Assembly: GCF_047511655.1 (NCBI RefSeq)
Contig: NC_133389.1
Span: forward strand, 29,673,501 to 29,737,500
From: Castor canadensis
Taxonomy: Eukaryota; Chordata; Mammalia; Rodentia; Castoridae
Direction of reading: 5' to 3'
DNA: 64,000 nt
Made by a program: the position numbers and the translations under genes
Notes under the pieces: generated by a model
Told to the model about the DNA's origin: nothing
Database searches by the model: none
Seen by the model: the letters and a program-made list of their open reading frames with translations, nothing else
Shown here: piece after piece, positions 1 through 10,339 of the stretch
Position numbering within the stretch: the first letter of the stretch is position 1
Layout of the letters: each line of letters starts with the position of its first letter

Positions 1-58
1 TTTGCAAGCACAAAGCCCTGAGTTCAAATCCCAGTCCCACTGAAAAGAAAAAAAATAA
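1..58 (+). mobile_element. ID-like SINE 3' end, cut by the window edge
   Basis: Ends in 'gccctgagttcaaatcccagtcccactg' (the box B region of the ID-like monomer) followed by an A-rich tail. Confidence 0.8.
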
Positions 59-76
59 AAGTACTAGAAGTCTCTG

Positions 77-197
77 CCAAGCCTGATGGTACATGCCCGT
101 AATCCCAGTACTCAGGAGGCTGAGGCAGGAGGATCCTGTGTTCAAGGCTAGCCTGGGCTATATAGTAACACCTTGTCTTTAAAAAATAATTTTTTTT
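77..197 (+). mobile_element. B1-like SINE with 17-bp target duplication
   Basis: 7SL-type monomer ('catgcccgtaatcccagta', 'aggctgaggcaggaggatc'). It is flanked by identical copies of aagtactagaagtctct at 59-75 and 198-214, so insertion limits are firm. Confidence 0.9.
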
Positions 198-255
198 AAG
201 TACTAGAAGTCTCTACCCCCAGACACTGCCAGTCACCTTCCCTTTGCCAAATTCT

Positions 256-353
256 TTTTTTTTTTCTCTTTTGGTCATACTGGGGTTTGAACTTAGGGCC
301 TCACATTTGCTATGCAGGAGCTCTACACCTTGAGCCACTCCATCAGCCCCCTC
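256..353 (-). mobile_element. ID-like SINE with target duplication
   Basis: Antisense monomer beginning with poly(T) and ending 'gagccactccatcagccc'. Flanked by tgccaaattct at 245-255 and 354-364. Confidence 0.9.
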
Positions 354-365
354 TGCCAAATTCTG

Positions 366-832
366 CATGTTTATCAGTGCATGGGGCTCACTGCTCCCCA
401 AAACTGACTGTTCCTCCCTCTTCCCTGTTTGTCTTCATGGTCCTACAATCTCCAAAACCCCAAAGGTCCCAAGGCCTCCTGTCCCTCACCCATTCCACGT
501 GAACTCGATCCTACTCACTCCTCCCTTTCAGTGAGGCCCGTCATTCCCCAGGCCCATCACCCCTACAAGGCTGCCATGCCTCTTCTTCGCAGGCCCCAGC
601 CCTCTGTCATCAGCCAGCAGAACAAGCTAACTACCACTCTTCTCAAGAGAGCTCCCAGTGGCCAGAGGAGCAAGAAGTCTTCAGAAACTGCCTTTGAAAT
701 CTTCCAGCCAGGTCTCACTGTAGACCCCGTGCTGTGTGACCCTGGAACTGTGCTCTAGCAAGAGCCATTCAAAGGCAGGACAATAACCCTGTCCCTATAA
801 CTGTGCAAGGCAAAAGAGCTGCACCTGTGCCG

Positions 833-890
<58 letters not shown>

Positions 891-3800
891 CTCCTTCCTC
901 ATGTGCATGTTTTGTTCTTGGTAAAATCTCACTTGTTCCCCCTCCTCCAGCCCCATGTCTCCTCCCTTCCTCCTCCTGTGTGCTTATCACCCTGAGGTAC
1001 AAGCAACCCTCTCCTTAGCACAGTCATCTCTGACTTTATTTTAAACTCAGACCAGTGAATATCTACAGTAGTTCAGGGAAGGGGCAGTCATCTAGCATGC
1101 CAGGGGCCCTCCAATAGTTTAAACACATCCTATCAGGTAGGTTTTATGGTCATTGATTGGATAATGCTCAGAGCAGTAGCCCATACCCACCGTTCCAGGT
1201 CAAGACCAGCCCAGGACTCAAACCCTGGACTGCTCCAAGCCTACTTCATCAGCCAGGGCATTCCCCCATGCATTTGGGCACCCTGGAGCACTCCTCTCTG
1301 TCTCAGCCTAAGGCCCAGAAGGCCCCCTTTCTTCTGTATCCCTCAGTGCCTGGTCCCCAAGTAGGTATTCAATGAACACTAAGTAAATGAACAAACAAGG
1401 GAGCAGGTGAATGAACGAATGAATGGATGAACACATGAGGTACAGGCATTGCGAGTGCTTCAGCTGTGATCTCGTGTTTGCTTTTCAGCCTTAATTATCC
1501 TGAAAATCTGAGTCTCTCCAAAGTAAGCCCTCCCCTCAATTCTCATGGCAAAGTATGGCTCCTCTGTGGCTAAACCATATGACAAACTAACACATACTAA
1601 CTGGCATTCACACTATGTGAAGCTATGAATTTTTGAAAGCTTTTTTGAGCCACAGAGAAACACAGGCAAAAGTGTTCTGCCCATTTGTACAACTATGGTT
1701 AGGTAGGATTGAGAGAACCAAGGTCACACCCTGGGTCAGAGTTTAGAGCCGGTTGTCCCCTGGCCTTCACTCCAGGAAAGGCTCACTGTCACTGTGCACT
1801 TGCATACAGCACAGAGCTGTGGCTTCATTTGACTAGGAAATCACCAAGTTTCCAAAGCAACATTGCAGGATGCTTATTGAAAGATGGAAAGGACATGGGA
1901 AAAGGTAGAGCAGAGGTGAGAAAACCACAAGAGAGTGGTGGCCCAGTCTTGGTCATCTGCAGATGAGTGGCAGCACCCTCCCTCAACTTGAATGTTTAAT
2001 TGTACTTGCTGGTTTATAGAAAATTACTATTTAAGAAAACTCATTAATTAAATGGCCCTTATCTGCTGCTAGTCAAGGGAGAAGTCATCAAGTTGAGAAA
2101 GAAGAGATGAAAACAAGAGCTGTGCTCCATTTATCGCCAAGGTTGTGGTATAGGAGCCACTTAACAGGTAGATTGTCCAATCCCCGAAATCGAAAGTTAT
2201 TAAAGCAGGTATGTGTCAGAAGGTTGACCGGCTTTGGAGTTGTTGAATCATCCAGTCAGGGGAGAAGTCTTTTTCATATGTCAAGTGTTTAGTTCTGACA
2301 ACCCAGGACGAATCCAGTGTGCACTTGATGAATTGCTAAAACTTGATTTCTCATTAACCCAACAGCTTTCTGTATTATTACTAGGTTACTAAACTATCCT
2401 CAAAGTGTATTGTCAAACAATTCTGACATACTTAACACTAACTTAGAATAATAAAATCTTAGAATTGGCTAATATTGATCTAATCTTTAGGACAAAAACG
2501 AGAGCAGTCGCTCAATTTAGTTTTATTATTGTTGAGGTTGGATGGGGAGGGAACTTGCTCTCTCAGACTAGCAACAAAATTAAGTCTCATGCAAACAAAC
2601 AAAAAGAAAACACAAAATCCTCAACAGACTGGCCTCATAGATGTGCACAGACCTCTTGCACACACTACAGCATGAGCCTCAGCCAGGAACATCCATGTGT
2701 GTCCATGTGTCACAGTAAATCAGCTCAGCTTTCCCACCCAGGCTGGGAAGAGCTGGAGAACAAAGGGACAGAGCAAAGAGGGCAGCCTTGGGGGTTGTGG
2801 GGGGAGTTGCATGAGGCCACAAAGACAAGGAAGCACAATGGTCAGGGAGCCTTGTCCCTGCTGCCTGCCTGCCTGCCTCCCTGTCAGGGAAGAATCAGAG
2901 TTGCACCCGGGAGACAGCCCGGAGGAGCAAGGATGAGGCATGTCCGCCAAAAGAAACAGCTTCAAAATGATGACCCCTTGAAGGAACCATGAATTTCTTT
3001 AATCAACTGATTTCCTCGGGTGTCTAAAACGCCTCATTTAGCAAGGCTTGCTCTGGGCTGAAATTGAATAGGTGTAATTGACAAATGCTTGAATTTGGGT
3101 TCTGGCTTGGGGACAAGGGGCAGAAATACCTCTTCACTAGCTTCTCCAACGCAATTACAGGAAAAAAAAAAAAACACTTCTAAGGGTTCTTCTTGCAATT
3201 CAATTTGGACATAGGTCTTGACTTCCCTCCCCACCCCTTCCCAACAAGACACACTTAGACAATGGCTGAAATCTGGCTTGCTTTCTCCCAAGGGAGGCCC
3301 TAGGGCCACAGATGAAACAGCTGTCAGGCAAGCAGGCTATAATCAGCTTTAAATGGTGCACAGCCAGCAGAGGGCACAGACCCTCTTCTTCCTACAGTAC
3401 CAGGTCAGGCTGCTGGCCCTGGATTGGAGTCAGGGTGGTCTCAGTGGGTTTCTGTTTCAAACACTTCCTTATCCAAGATCCTAATGCCAAACTTACATTG
3501 CGGGTCCCAAGAATTTAAATATACACATCGAAAAGGGTTCTTTAGAGTTTCAGATCATGGCTTTAACTACATGTCACATGTCACCTTCAGCATGATTTAT
3601 AAGGACAGTAAATCAATGAGACAGTAAACGGAAAAGTTAAAACACAACTCAAAATGGGTTTTCAGGCGAGTCTGAAATGCTATAAGATTGCTAGTTAAGA
3701 ACAGTATCCCTTTTCTCAACCTAAGTGTTATTTCTCCTTCCTTCACCAGCATCATAAATAAACCCACTCAGTGCCTTGTAACTTGGGAACTAAGATGAGA

Positions 3801-4084
3801 TGTGAAAGGTACTGAATACCCAGGTGGTCAAAGATAGGTGTTCTCTAGGCAGTTGAAGTGTTTCAGTGACAGGACAACTGACCCCTCCCATGGCCCCAGA
3901 CTTCTATTGTTAAAAGATATGGACTAGATAAAATTAAAGCCACCATATCTAGACCACAAAGGAAAAAAAGAAAGAAAGTAAAAAGAAAAGGCATTCACTC
4001 AAATCTTACAAATGGGAGGTGGGGGTGGTGGGTGGGTGAGGGTGGGGATAGAAAAGCAAGGGGGAAATCTAACAGCAGGATACG
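366..4084. other. RNF165 intron 1, no gene; AT-rich candidate conserved blocks
   Basis: No exon recognised. A (CA)n tract is at 835-888 and a MIR-like tail at about 1340-1440. AT-rich stretches at 1980-2060, 2290-2480 and 2980-3100 contain several TAAT cores of the homeodomain type and no repeat that I recognise, so they could be intronic enhancers (inference). The longest open frame here (2465-2992, plus) has no recognisable protein character. Confidence 0.5.
835..888. repeat. (AC)27 microsatellite
   Basis: Uninterrupted alternating AC for 54 bases in intron 1. The apparent ORFs across it are simple-repeat artefacts. Confidence 0.97.
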
Positions 4085-4151
4085 ACAATAAATGGAAAAA
4101 CAGCAAGAGAAAAAGCACACTAGGTTAATATAGGAAAACTAGTTCTTTATT
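4084..4151 (-). promoter_or_regulatory. Poly(A) signal with GU/U-rich downstream element (minus strand)
   Basis: TTTATT at 4146-4151 reads AATAAA on the minus strand. Cleavage would fall near 4120-4135. The next bases on that strand (about 4110 down to 4085) read GTGTGCTTTTTCTCTTGCTG followed by more T, a classical downstream element. A second AATAAA lies at 4603-4608. No minus-strand gene other than RNF165 is visible upstream. Confidence 0.55.
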
Positions 4152-6600
4152 GAGAGATTGTATATTAGTATTAGTGGATTCTGTGTGTAACAATGTCATC
4201 ATGCACACAATACAAAAAAAAAGGCTGGGCCCACCATGCTTCGGAAGGGCAACAGAACAAAAGCAGCGTACAATGAGCAGATGGTCGGGGCTACACGACC
4301 ACAGTACAGTTCAGCAGGGCAACATTTCTAACCGAGCGCTGTACATTGTCAACTGGGGGATGTAAAAAAATACAGATCATGCTTTAGTTTTAGTACAAGA
4401 AAAGGTGAAAAAGATACACAACCAAAAGGATATTTGATACAGAAAAAATTACCCACAAAATAAGAACAGGAAGTAATTCAGCACAGCAGAACACGCTACC
4501 CCTGTTTAATGGAAAACCATTTTGCTGAGATTTTTTTTTCTTTTCTTTTTTCTTTTTTCTTTTCAGATTGCCAAGTGGCAGTCTGGGGAGGCTATTTGGG
4601 ACTTTATTTTGGAAAGGCCCTCGAAGCAGGGGCCTTATTCTTTCATGATTGCTGCTGTTTTGTTTCAGTTTTCAAGCAGGTCTGGCTGGCCAGGCAGCAG
4701 AAGGGAGCCGGCTGTTAAAGGGGCAGCTCTGAGGGCCAGGGCAGATGTCCAAAGATGTTCTTGACATTGTGCGATTAAACAATTAAGACCCTATGGCCAT
4801 GGCTCCACCTTAAGCCAGGGACCTTGGTATACCAAATTTTCAGAGGCTGTAATAGCAGCAACTGTCTTTTCACATTTTCTTTTTAAATATATATACCTAG
4901 TAATTTTTGCCTCCAACTGAATGTCATCTCCAGTTACGTCTGGGTGCTGCCAGGCCAGATGATAGCCATCCAGACAAGTGGAAAATGGGGCGCTGCTGCC
5001 TCCAAGTCAAGGCAAAAGGAATCCACTTAACAGGGATTTACAGTGCAATGTATTTGGCTAAACAAGATGAAGATACAAAAATGGTTATTTCTCTACATCT
5101 ATTTTGAAATGGCCTACATCCTGCACTACTACAATGGAAACTAAAAAGAACAGGTTTAAGCTGGCAGACTATCTACTAGTTTTACAAGAAGATTGTGGTT
5201 TAGGACCCTGTTGAGTTAAGCATTAGTATCCTCTATCGGAAGGTCATAAATTCTTAGCACACTGTGCTAAATTTTACCCATAGCCCAACTCGCCCCCCCC
5301 GCCTTTAAATTTCCTGTGGGCACCTTTGCCACGAAAGTAAACTTGGACTGACGGGCAGAATTGGTTTAGTTGGATTTTTGTCGGTGGAGGGGAGTGATAT
5401 TGGAGATAAAATTTAAAGGCAGCTGAACAATTTGAATTTCAGAACATGAAACCGGCATGCTGCAATGCTATTTAGAGATTGGTGGTATTAATGAGGATGA
5501 TAATGATTTAATCAGGATAATTATACTTTCAGGCTCAACATCCTTCTTAATCATTTTTGAATTTCTGCCTAGTGAAATGTTTCACACCCGTTTTAAGAGG
5601 AAATGCCAAGTAATAAGAGATAATTGTGTATTGGGGGAGGGGTGGCATTTCAAGGAGCTCTGATACAGCACCCCCACCCTTCTCCCTCACTGTCCCCCCC
5701 ACGCTAGGCTGGCCTGAGATAGGGGATACTGCCGCTTAAATAGCAATGCCTTCCTCAGATGGAGACAGGAAATGGTTAAGAGGGGTGTCACAATACAGCT
5801 AAATGCGGAGGCAGAAGGGTCACAGCGCACACAGCAGCGAGTTGACCATTCACTGAGCTACACAATGAAGAAAAAAAAAGATTTGATAAATGCAGAATGT
5901 CATCATTCTATCATCACACGAAAAACTGCGCTTCAAACAGGCCTAGAGGGGTTCTGGGGAAAGGCGGGGCTGGGGACAGCTGGGCTGGAAGGAGGGTTGG
6001 TCTTTCCTTGCCAGGCCCAATCCGGCCCCTGGGGCGCACTAAAGCGCTGGCCCTGCGACCCCACCCCCCACCCTGACTCCGTGGAGGAGCCGGGTCTGCA
6101 AAGGGAAGACATCATTCTGTGTGAGAGGGAGGGGGTTGAGGGAGGAGGGCCTTAGCCAGCAGGGGTTTAAGCAGACGTGGAGTGGGAGAGAAGAAACATT
6201 TCCAAGAGAAATGTGAGTCCAAAGGCAGAATACAAAAAGAAAAAAAAAGAAAAAATGAATTGAAATGCATCTCGGATTTGCTTTGGGAGGTGGGATTTTT
6301 GATTAAACGAAAATGGAAGAAATGTGGGGTGGGGGGAGAAGAGGGGGAAAATCAAGCTATTGTTGTAGCAGAATATAAGGGAAAGGGAATGTGGGGAAAG
6401 GGGGCCGTGCAAACACACTCCATATATCACAGTTAAAAACAAAGCCCGCGCTGGCCTGCTGCTTGGTCAAACGCTACCAGGGGCAAAGGCCTGGCGTGGG
6501 GGCAGCTTCCCACCTCACCCTCACACACAGCGCAACACCCATGGGCCACACAACCCGCTCCGGCCGGCCCGGGGTGCACGGCAGCGCGCATCTGATCTCC

Positions 6601-6680
6601 AAGGCGCGCACACACACATGCACATACACACGCGCGCGCGCACCCACACGCACGCACGCACACACACACACACACACACA
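6601..6680. repeat. Imperfect (CA)n/(CG)n alternating tract
   Basis: Runs of CACACA interrupted by CGCGCGCGCG and CACGCACGCA. It is almost wholly alternating purine-pyrimidine, a sequence type able to adopt Z-DNA. Confidence 0.95.
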
Positions 6681-6989
6681 AGCTTCTTGAACCCATAAAT
6701 GCAACTGTCATACAAAAGACAATTGGGGTGGGGAGGTAAGTAGGGCCATGGCATAAGGCCAATAACAAAGAAGGGTTAAAGGGGAGAAAACGAAGGTACA
6801 GGAAAATGTGCAAGTGCCCACGAGAGAGTGGGGGCTGGGGCACGGGATGGGGCAGATACCCAAATCCCATCTAATCTTAATACCATCGGTATTAAGGACC
6901 AAAAAATGAAAATATACAAAGCACATTTAACAGAAAACACACATATATTAATAAAAAAAGCAAATCACAGAAAACCAAACATGCATATA

Positions 6990-6993
<4 letters not shown>

Positions 6994-7069
<76 letters not shown>
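6994..7069. repeat. (CT)n(CA)n compound microsatellite
   Basis: About 34 bases of CT followed directly by about 40 bases of CA, 315 bases inside intron 1 from the exon 1 donor. Confidence 0.97.
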
Positions 7070-7070
<1 letters not shown>

Positions 7071-7382
7071 ATACGGGGCTAGGTTAAAGGGGAAGGGGCT
7101 GTGATTTGGAAGAAACCACGTCCGCCGCAAAGAATAAAAAATGGGGCTGTGGAGGGAGGGACCCAAATTCGCCAAACCCTAACTTCACTACAAAAGCTCC
7201 CACGAGGGCGGCTATCCCCACACTCGGGGTATCTCCCCAAAAGGAGATGGGGAGCAGCCACCTCTCACCCTGCGACCTCGCGGTTGTGCCCTGAGCCCCC
7301 GGCCGCCCGCCGCGCCCGCTCCCGCCCTGGTGCCTGCGACGATCCACGCTCGGAAGCAGACCCCGAAAGGAAAAAGCGATAC

Positions 7383-7443
7383 CTCTGTTTCGCACAGAGC
7401 CAAACACTGGAAGCACGAGATAGCCGACGTGGACCAGGACCAT
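7383..7443 (-). CDS. RNF165: RNF165/ARK2C first coding exon (partial CDS, codons 1-20 plus one base)
   Basis: RNF165 (ARK2C) is a nuclear RING-H2 E3 ubiquitin ligase related to Arkadia (RNF111). It promotes degradation of the SKI/SnoN repressors, enhances BMP-SMAD signalling, and is needed for motor axon growth (established knowledge of the family). Here only the N-terminus is present: the minus strand reads MVLVHVGYLVLPVFGSVRNR, which I recognise as the start of this protein. It is followed after one base of the next codon by a donor (CAGAG|GTATCG, GT at 7382-7381). The ATG at 7443 has a strong Kozak context (A at -3, G at +4). The frame is open far upstream, but no nearer in-frame ATG precedes it. 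The RING domain and other exons lie beyond the left edge. Identity rests on recall of the conserved N-terminus and was not searched. The position inside a CpG island supports a first exon. Confidence 0.88.
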
Positions 7444-7456
7444 CCTGGCTCCTCGC

Positions 7457-7479
7457 GCGGCGGCGGCGGCGGCGGCGGC
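7457..7479 (-). repeat. (GCC)n trinucleotide repeat in RNF165 5' UTR
   Basis: About seven to eight tandem CGG units on the plus strand (GCC in the mRNA), ending 14 bases upstream of the ATG. In the frame of the ATG it would read as alanine codons, but it lies upstream of the chosen start. Such tracts are commonly length-polymorphic. Confidence 0.85.
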
Positions 7480-7930
7480 TGCGCGCGGGCCCTTTGTGGC
7501 GCGGCTCCGGGGCGCGGGCGCGGGCGGTGGCGGGGCTGCGGGAGCCGCCGGGGCGGGAGGCGGAGCGCGGGGCGCGGGCGGCGGTGGGGCGGCGGCTGGC
7601 GGGGAGACAGATGGCCCATGGAAAAGCTCCCTTCCCGGCCCCTCTCGACATTCAAAGGCGCTGGGGCCGCAGCTGCCGCCACACAAAGGCGCGCGCAGCC
7701 AATGGGAGCAGAGCGCAGCGCGGCGCGGCCTCGCCGGAACCGCGGGGGACAGCGGGGACCGCGGGCACGCGGGTGGCGGGGGGGAGGGAGGGGTGACGGC
7801 TGGAAGGGAGCGGACAACCAATCGCCGCGGCCCGCTGCGGGGCGCGGGGGGAGGGGTCAGCCCCGCGGGACGCGTGGAGCTCAACGCGGGTGTCTGGCCG
7901 CCCGCGGGCCGGAGGGCGCGCGCAGCACCC

Positions 7931-7943
7931 CTGAACACGCGCG

Positions 7944-7983
<40 letters not shown>

Positions 7984-7987
7984 CACA
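7931..7987. repeat. (CG/GT)(AC)n Z-DNA-prone tract at CpG-island edge
   Basis: ACACGCGCGTGCGCGC runs into about 30 bases of pure AC, a strongly alternating tract about 490-545 bases upstream of the RNF165 ATG. Confidence 0.95.
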
Positions 7988-8210
7988 CGGGCGGCGTGCA
8001 CACACAGCGTGCACATATGGAGAGGGACGTGCTCCAGACATGTGGAGGTGCGTTCCTTAGTGCAGAGAGACAGGGCATAAGCGCACGAAGTGCACACGAC
8101 CCGGAGGTCCCTGCGCACCGCGCACGGGTCACTCAGGGACGTGCGCATGGAGGCTGTCGCACGTGCAGAGCCTGACTGCGGGCGCAAGTGAAGCTGGAAA
8201 GCGAGCAAGC

Positions 8211-8960
8211 AGCCGCAGACAGGACCCAGGCACTGCCGCACAGACATGCACACACCGAACAAACGCCTTGTTAAGGCAGGACACGTGCCAAGAACGCATT
8301 CCAAAAGACACACAGAAAGGACACAATGCAGAGACAGGTAAGACGTGCACACCGCAGTCTCCCTGTTTGACGCATCGCAGTCTTGCTCTAGGAGAGCACA
8401 AAGCTCCCAATAATTTGCCGAATTGAAAACCACTCGTTCACTGAGATGTGTGCACACTGTCCAGAAATTCAGGCACACCCAGCCATGTGCACAGACACGC
8501 CCACTTCCACAGTCACAGGCAGATATGTGACATCAGGGTTCCTGCAGATTTACACGTGGAGGTACAGCTACCATGTCGCGTGTGGCCGTGGGGTACTCAG
8601 AAGACAGAAGCAAAGAGTCTTCACCATGTTTGTGACCACTCAGCCCATCTGCTATGGAAACTCCCAGTGCAGCCCTCAGACCAGGCGCACTGTCCACACC
8701 AAGGCCTGAGAATGCTTTGGGGTGGTGGGGGGGCGGTTCCACTGGCAGAAAGACAGAGGATATTTCCTATACTGGGGATTCTCTGCAAAACCCAGTGGCC
8801 CCTTTATTTAATGAATTGGTTTTTTTTTTAAGGGGGAGAGAGGGAGGGAGGGAGGGAAGAAGGAAGGAAGGAAGAAAAAAAAAACTAGATGGTAAAAGTC
8901 ATAGTATATGGAGTGCAAGGAATGGAACCCAACCTGCCCCATCTAAGAGATAAAGTGGAG
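8211..8960. other. RNF165 5' flank, no gene seen
   Basis: Non-repetitive flank with a purine-rich GGGA/GGAA simple repeat at about 8830-8875. No exon or RNA gene recognised. Confidence 0.6.
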
Positions 8961-8964
8961 GAAC

Positions 8965-9185
8965 AGTTGAGGAACCTGGTGGCTCATGCATGTAATCCTA
9001 GCTACTCAGGAGGCAGAGATCAGGCAGATTGCAGTTCAAAGCCAGCCCGGGGCAAATAGTTCAAGAGACCCTATCTCGAAAATAAACACAAAACAGGATT
9101 GTCAGATTAGCTCAAGTACAAGCATGAGTTCAAACTCCAGTACTGCCAAAAAAAAAAAAAAAAGAAGAAGAAGACGAAGAAGAGG
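8965..9185 (+). mobile_element. Dimeric B1-like + ID-like SINE
   Basis: Left monomer 'ggtggctcatgcatgtaatc', right monomer degenerate, ending 'agttcaaactccagtactgcc', then a long A tail running into (GAA)n. First SINE on the upstream side of the promoter. Confidence 0.85.
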
Positions 9186-10339
9186 ATCATTGTTCAGTAC
9201 CTACTGTGCCTGAGTCAGGGCAGGGGAGAAGATTCTGATAAGCTTGAGATCCCAATCCTTGCCTTGAGAGCCTCAGTGATGTCACCAGGTCATCTTCATG
9301 GAGCCCACTGGGTGCAGAGATGCCAGCAACATTGGGTACTTTCCCTTAGAAAGGCACCTAGCCCAGTTGGTGGGAGTTGAAGGAGCAGTTAGGGTTGATC
9401 CCAAGAAAATGTCCTCTAAGACTTCTAAGACTTGGCCAATCAAGAATGGGAAAAGTAAGGTGAGGAAAGGTGAAGACATAGGGAAACTCATATCCTGCCT
9501 TGACCTAGTCAGCCATGGTAGTCGTAGCAGTAATGACAGGGCAGGATCCTTCCTGTCTCACTCAAGCTCCTGGGTCTCCCAATCCCCAGCCGAAACCACA
9601 GTCTTCCTCACAGGAAACCCAGAGGACTCAGTGATGAAAGCAGCCAAGGGAAAACCCACTGATAGTCCCCAGTCCCTTTCTTAGACAATAGCTTCCTCTG
9701 CCACCAGTTCTTTCCTTTTTTCATTGTCTATTAAATAAACATAATCCATCACTAATAAAAAAATCAAAGAATGAAAAGACTTAACAAACACCTACTAGAT
9801 ATTTTTTTCCTGCTCTATTTCAGGCTCTGCCAATATGCATATATATCAGAGTTGTCCTCATAATCTGCATATTTTTATCCTGCTTTTGAATCTTCACATA
9901 GAGACTATTTTCCTATCCTTTTAAATAGTCTTTGTAGTTACCATTTTAAATGTTTTCATGATAATCCAACCAATGAATGTATTGTGAAATTACTTAATCA
10001 TACCTTATTCTAAGGGTACTTAGTTTACTCCCCATTTTCCATTATTACAGATCATCCAATAAACTTCATGCAAATAACTTCTTGCTTTGGTTAAATTTAT
10101 GAGTTTAGAACAAACTTCCAGGGTTGTCATTCCTAAATCAAGTATGAAGAACTTTATATCTCTTGGCAAATACCGCTTTTTGAAAAAAAAAAAAAAAAGC
10201 ATCCCATCGTCAATACTATTTTCTGGTATGCCAGTTCCAATGCAATCTTGGTAGCTTTGTATGGACATTTTTTAAAAAATCTTACTTTATATTTGAGCAG
10301 CTCATCAAAGTTTATGACTACCCAATCTGACCGCAACAG
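9186..10339. other. Intergenic, no gene seen
   Basis: Contains a 128-codon plus-strand open frame (9298-9684) followed by AATAAA at about 9733, but with no recognisable protein and no splice or promoter context. AT-rich from 9700 on. Confidence 0.5.

Larger units (their letters stand above)
4120..7382 (-). other. Intron 1 start; possible alternative composite last exon of RNF165
   Basis: On the minus strand, reading through the exon 1 donor keeps the frame open for about 99 more codons to a stop at 7084, which would make a 119-residue protein lacking the RING. About 3 kb further on lie a poly(A) signal at 4146-4151 and a U/GU-rich downstream element. The whole interval lacks SINE, LINE or LTR insertions. 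This is what an intronically polyadenylated short isoform would look like. It could equally be ordinary intron carrying conserved regulatory elements, or the 3' end of a separate minus-strand non-coding RNA. No transcript evidence is available to me. Confidence 0.35.
7200..8210 (-). promoter_or_regulatory. RNF165: CpG-island promoter of RNF165 with 5' UTR
   Basis: GC-rich, CpG-dense block around exon 1, densest at 7440-7950 and tapering to about 8.2 kb. It has no TATA box in an obvious place. Inverted CCAAT boxes (NF-Y type) lie at 7699-7703 and 7818-7822, 256 and 375 bases upstream of the ATG. Transcription would run on the minus strand and start is inferred at about 7.5-7.7 kb; the exact site cannot be seen. 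CpG islands often fire both ways, so a plus-strand upstream transcript is possible but has no direct support. Confidence 0.8.

Noticed and set aside
803..1018. Small frames encoding poly His-Thr or Cys-Val
   Set aside because: Pure translation of (CA)n/(TG)n microsatellites here and at 6601-6680, 7028-7069 and 7951-7980.
2465..2992. 175-codon plus-strand frame in intron 1
   Set aside because: Composition is unremarkable, no known motif, no splice-bounded exon, and it lies antisense within the RNF165 intron.
4510..4566. Pyrimidine tract ending in CAG, resembling a splice acceptor on the plus strand
   Set aside because: No plus-strand exon or gene is visible around it, and the only supported gene is on the minus strand; simple T/C-rich sequence gives such matches by chance.
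7101..8175. Long plus-strand frames opposite the RNF165 exon (231, 281 and 194 codons)
   Set aside because: They are shadows of GC-rich sequence, with Arg/Gly/Ala-rich content and a (CA)n-encoded His-Thr run. No recognisable domain.
7084..8478. 464-codon open frame on the minus strand across the CpG island
   Set aside because: Only the ATG at 7443 and the 61 bases to the donor are credible coding sequence. The upstream part is GC-rich 5' UTR and flank with few stops, including a (TG)n-encoded Cys-Val run; the downstream part is intron unless retained.
9298..9684. 128-codon plus-strand frame followed by AATAAA
   Set aside because: Could be a divergent transcript from the CpG island, but without a recognisable protein, promoter or splice site the frame is within chance expectation.
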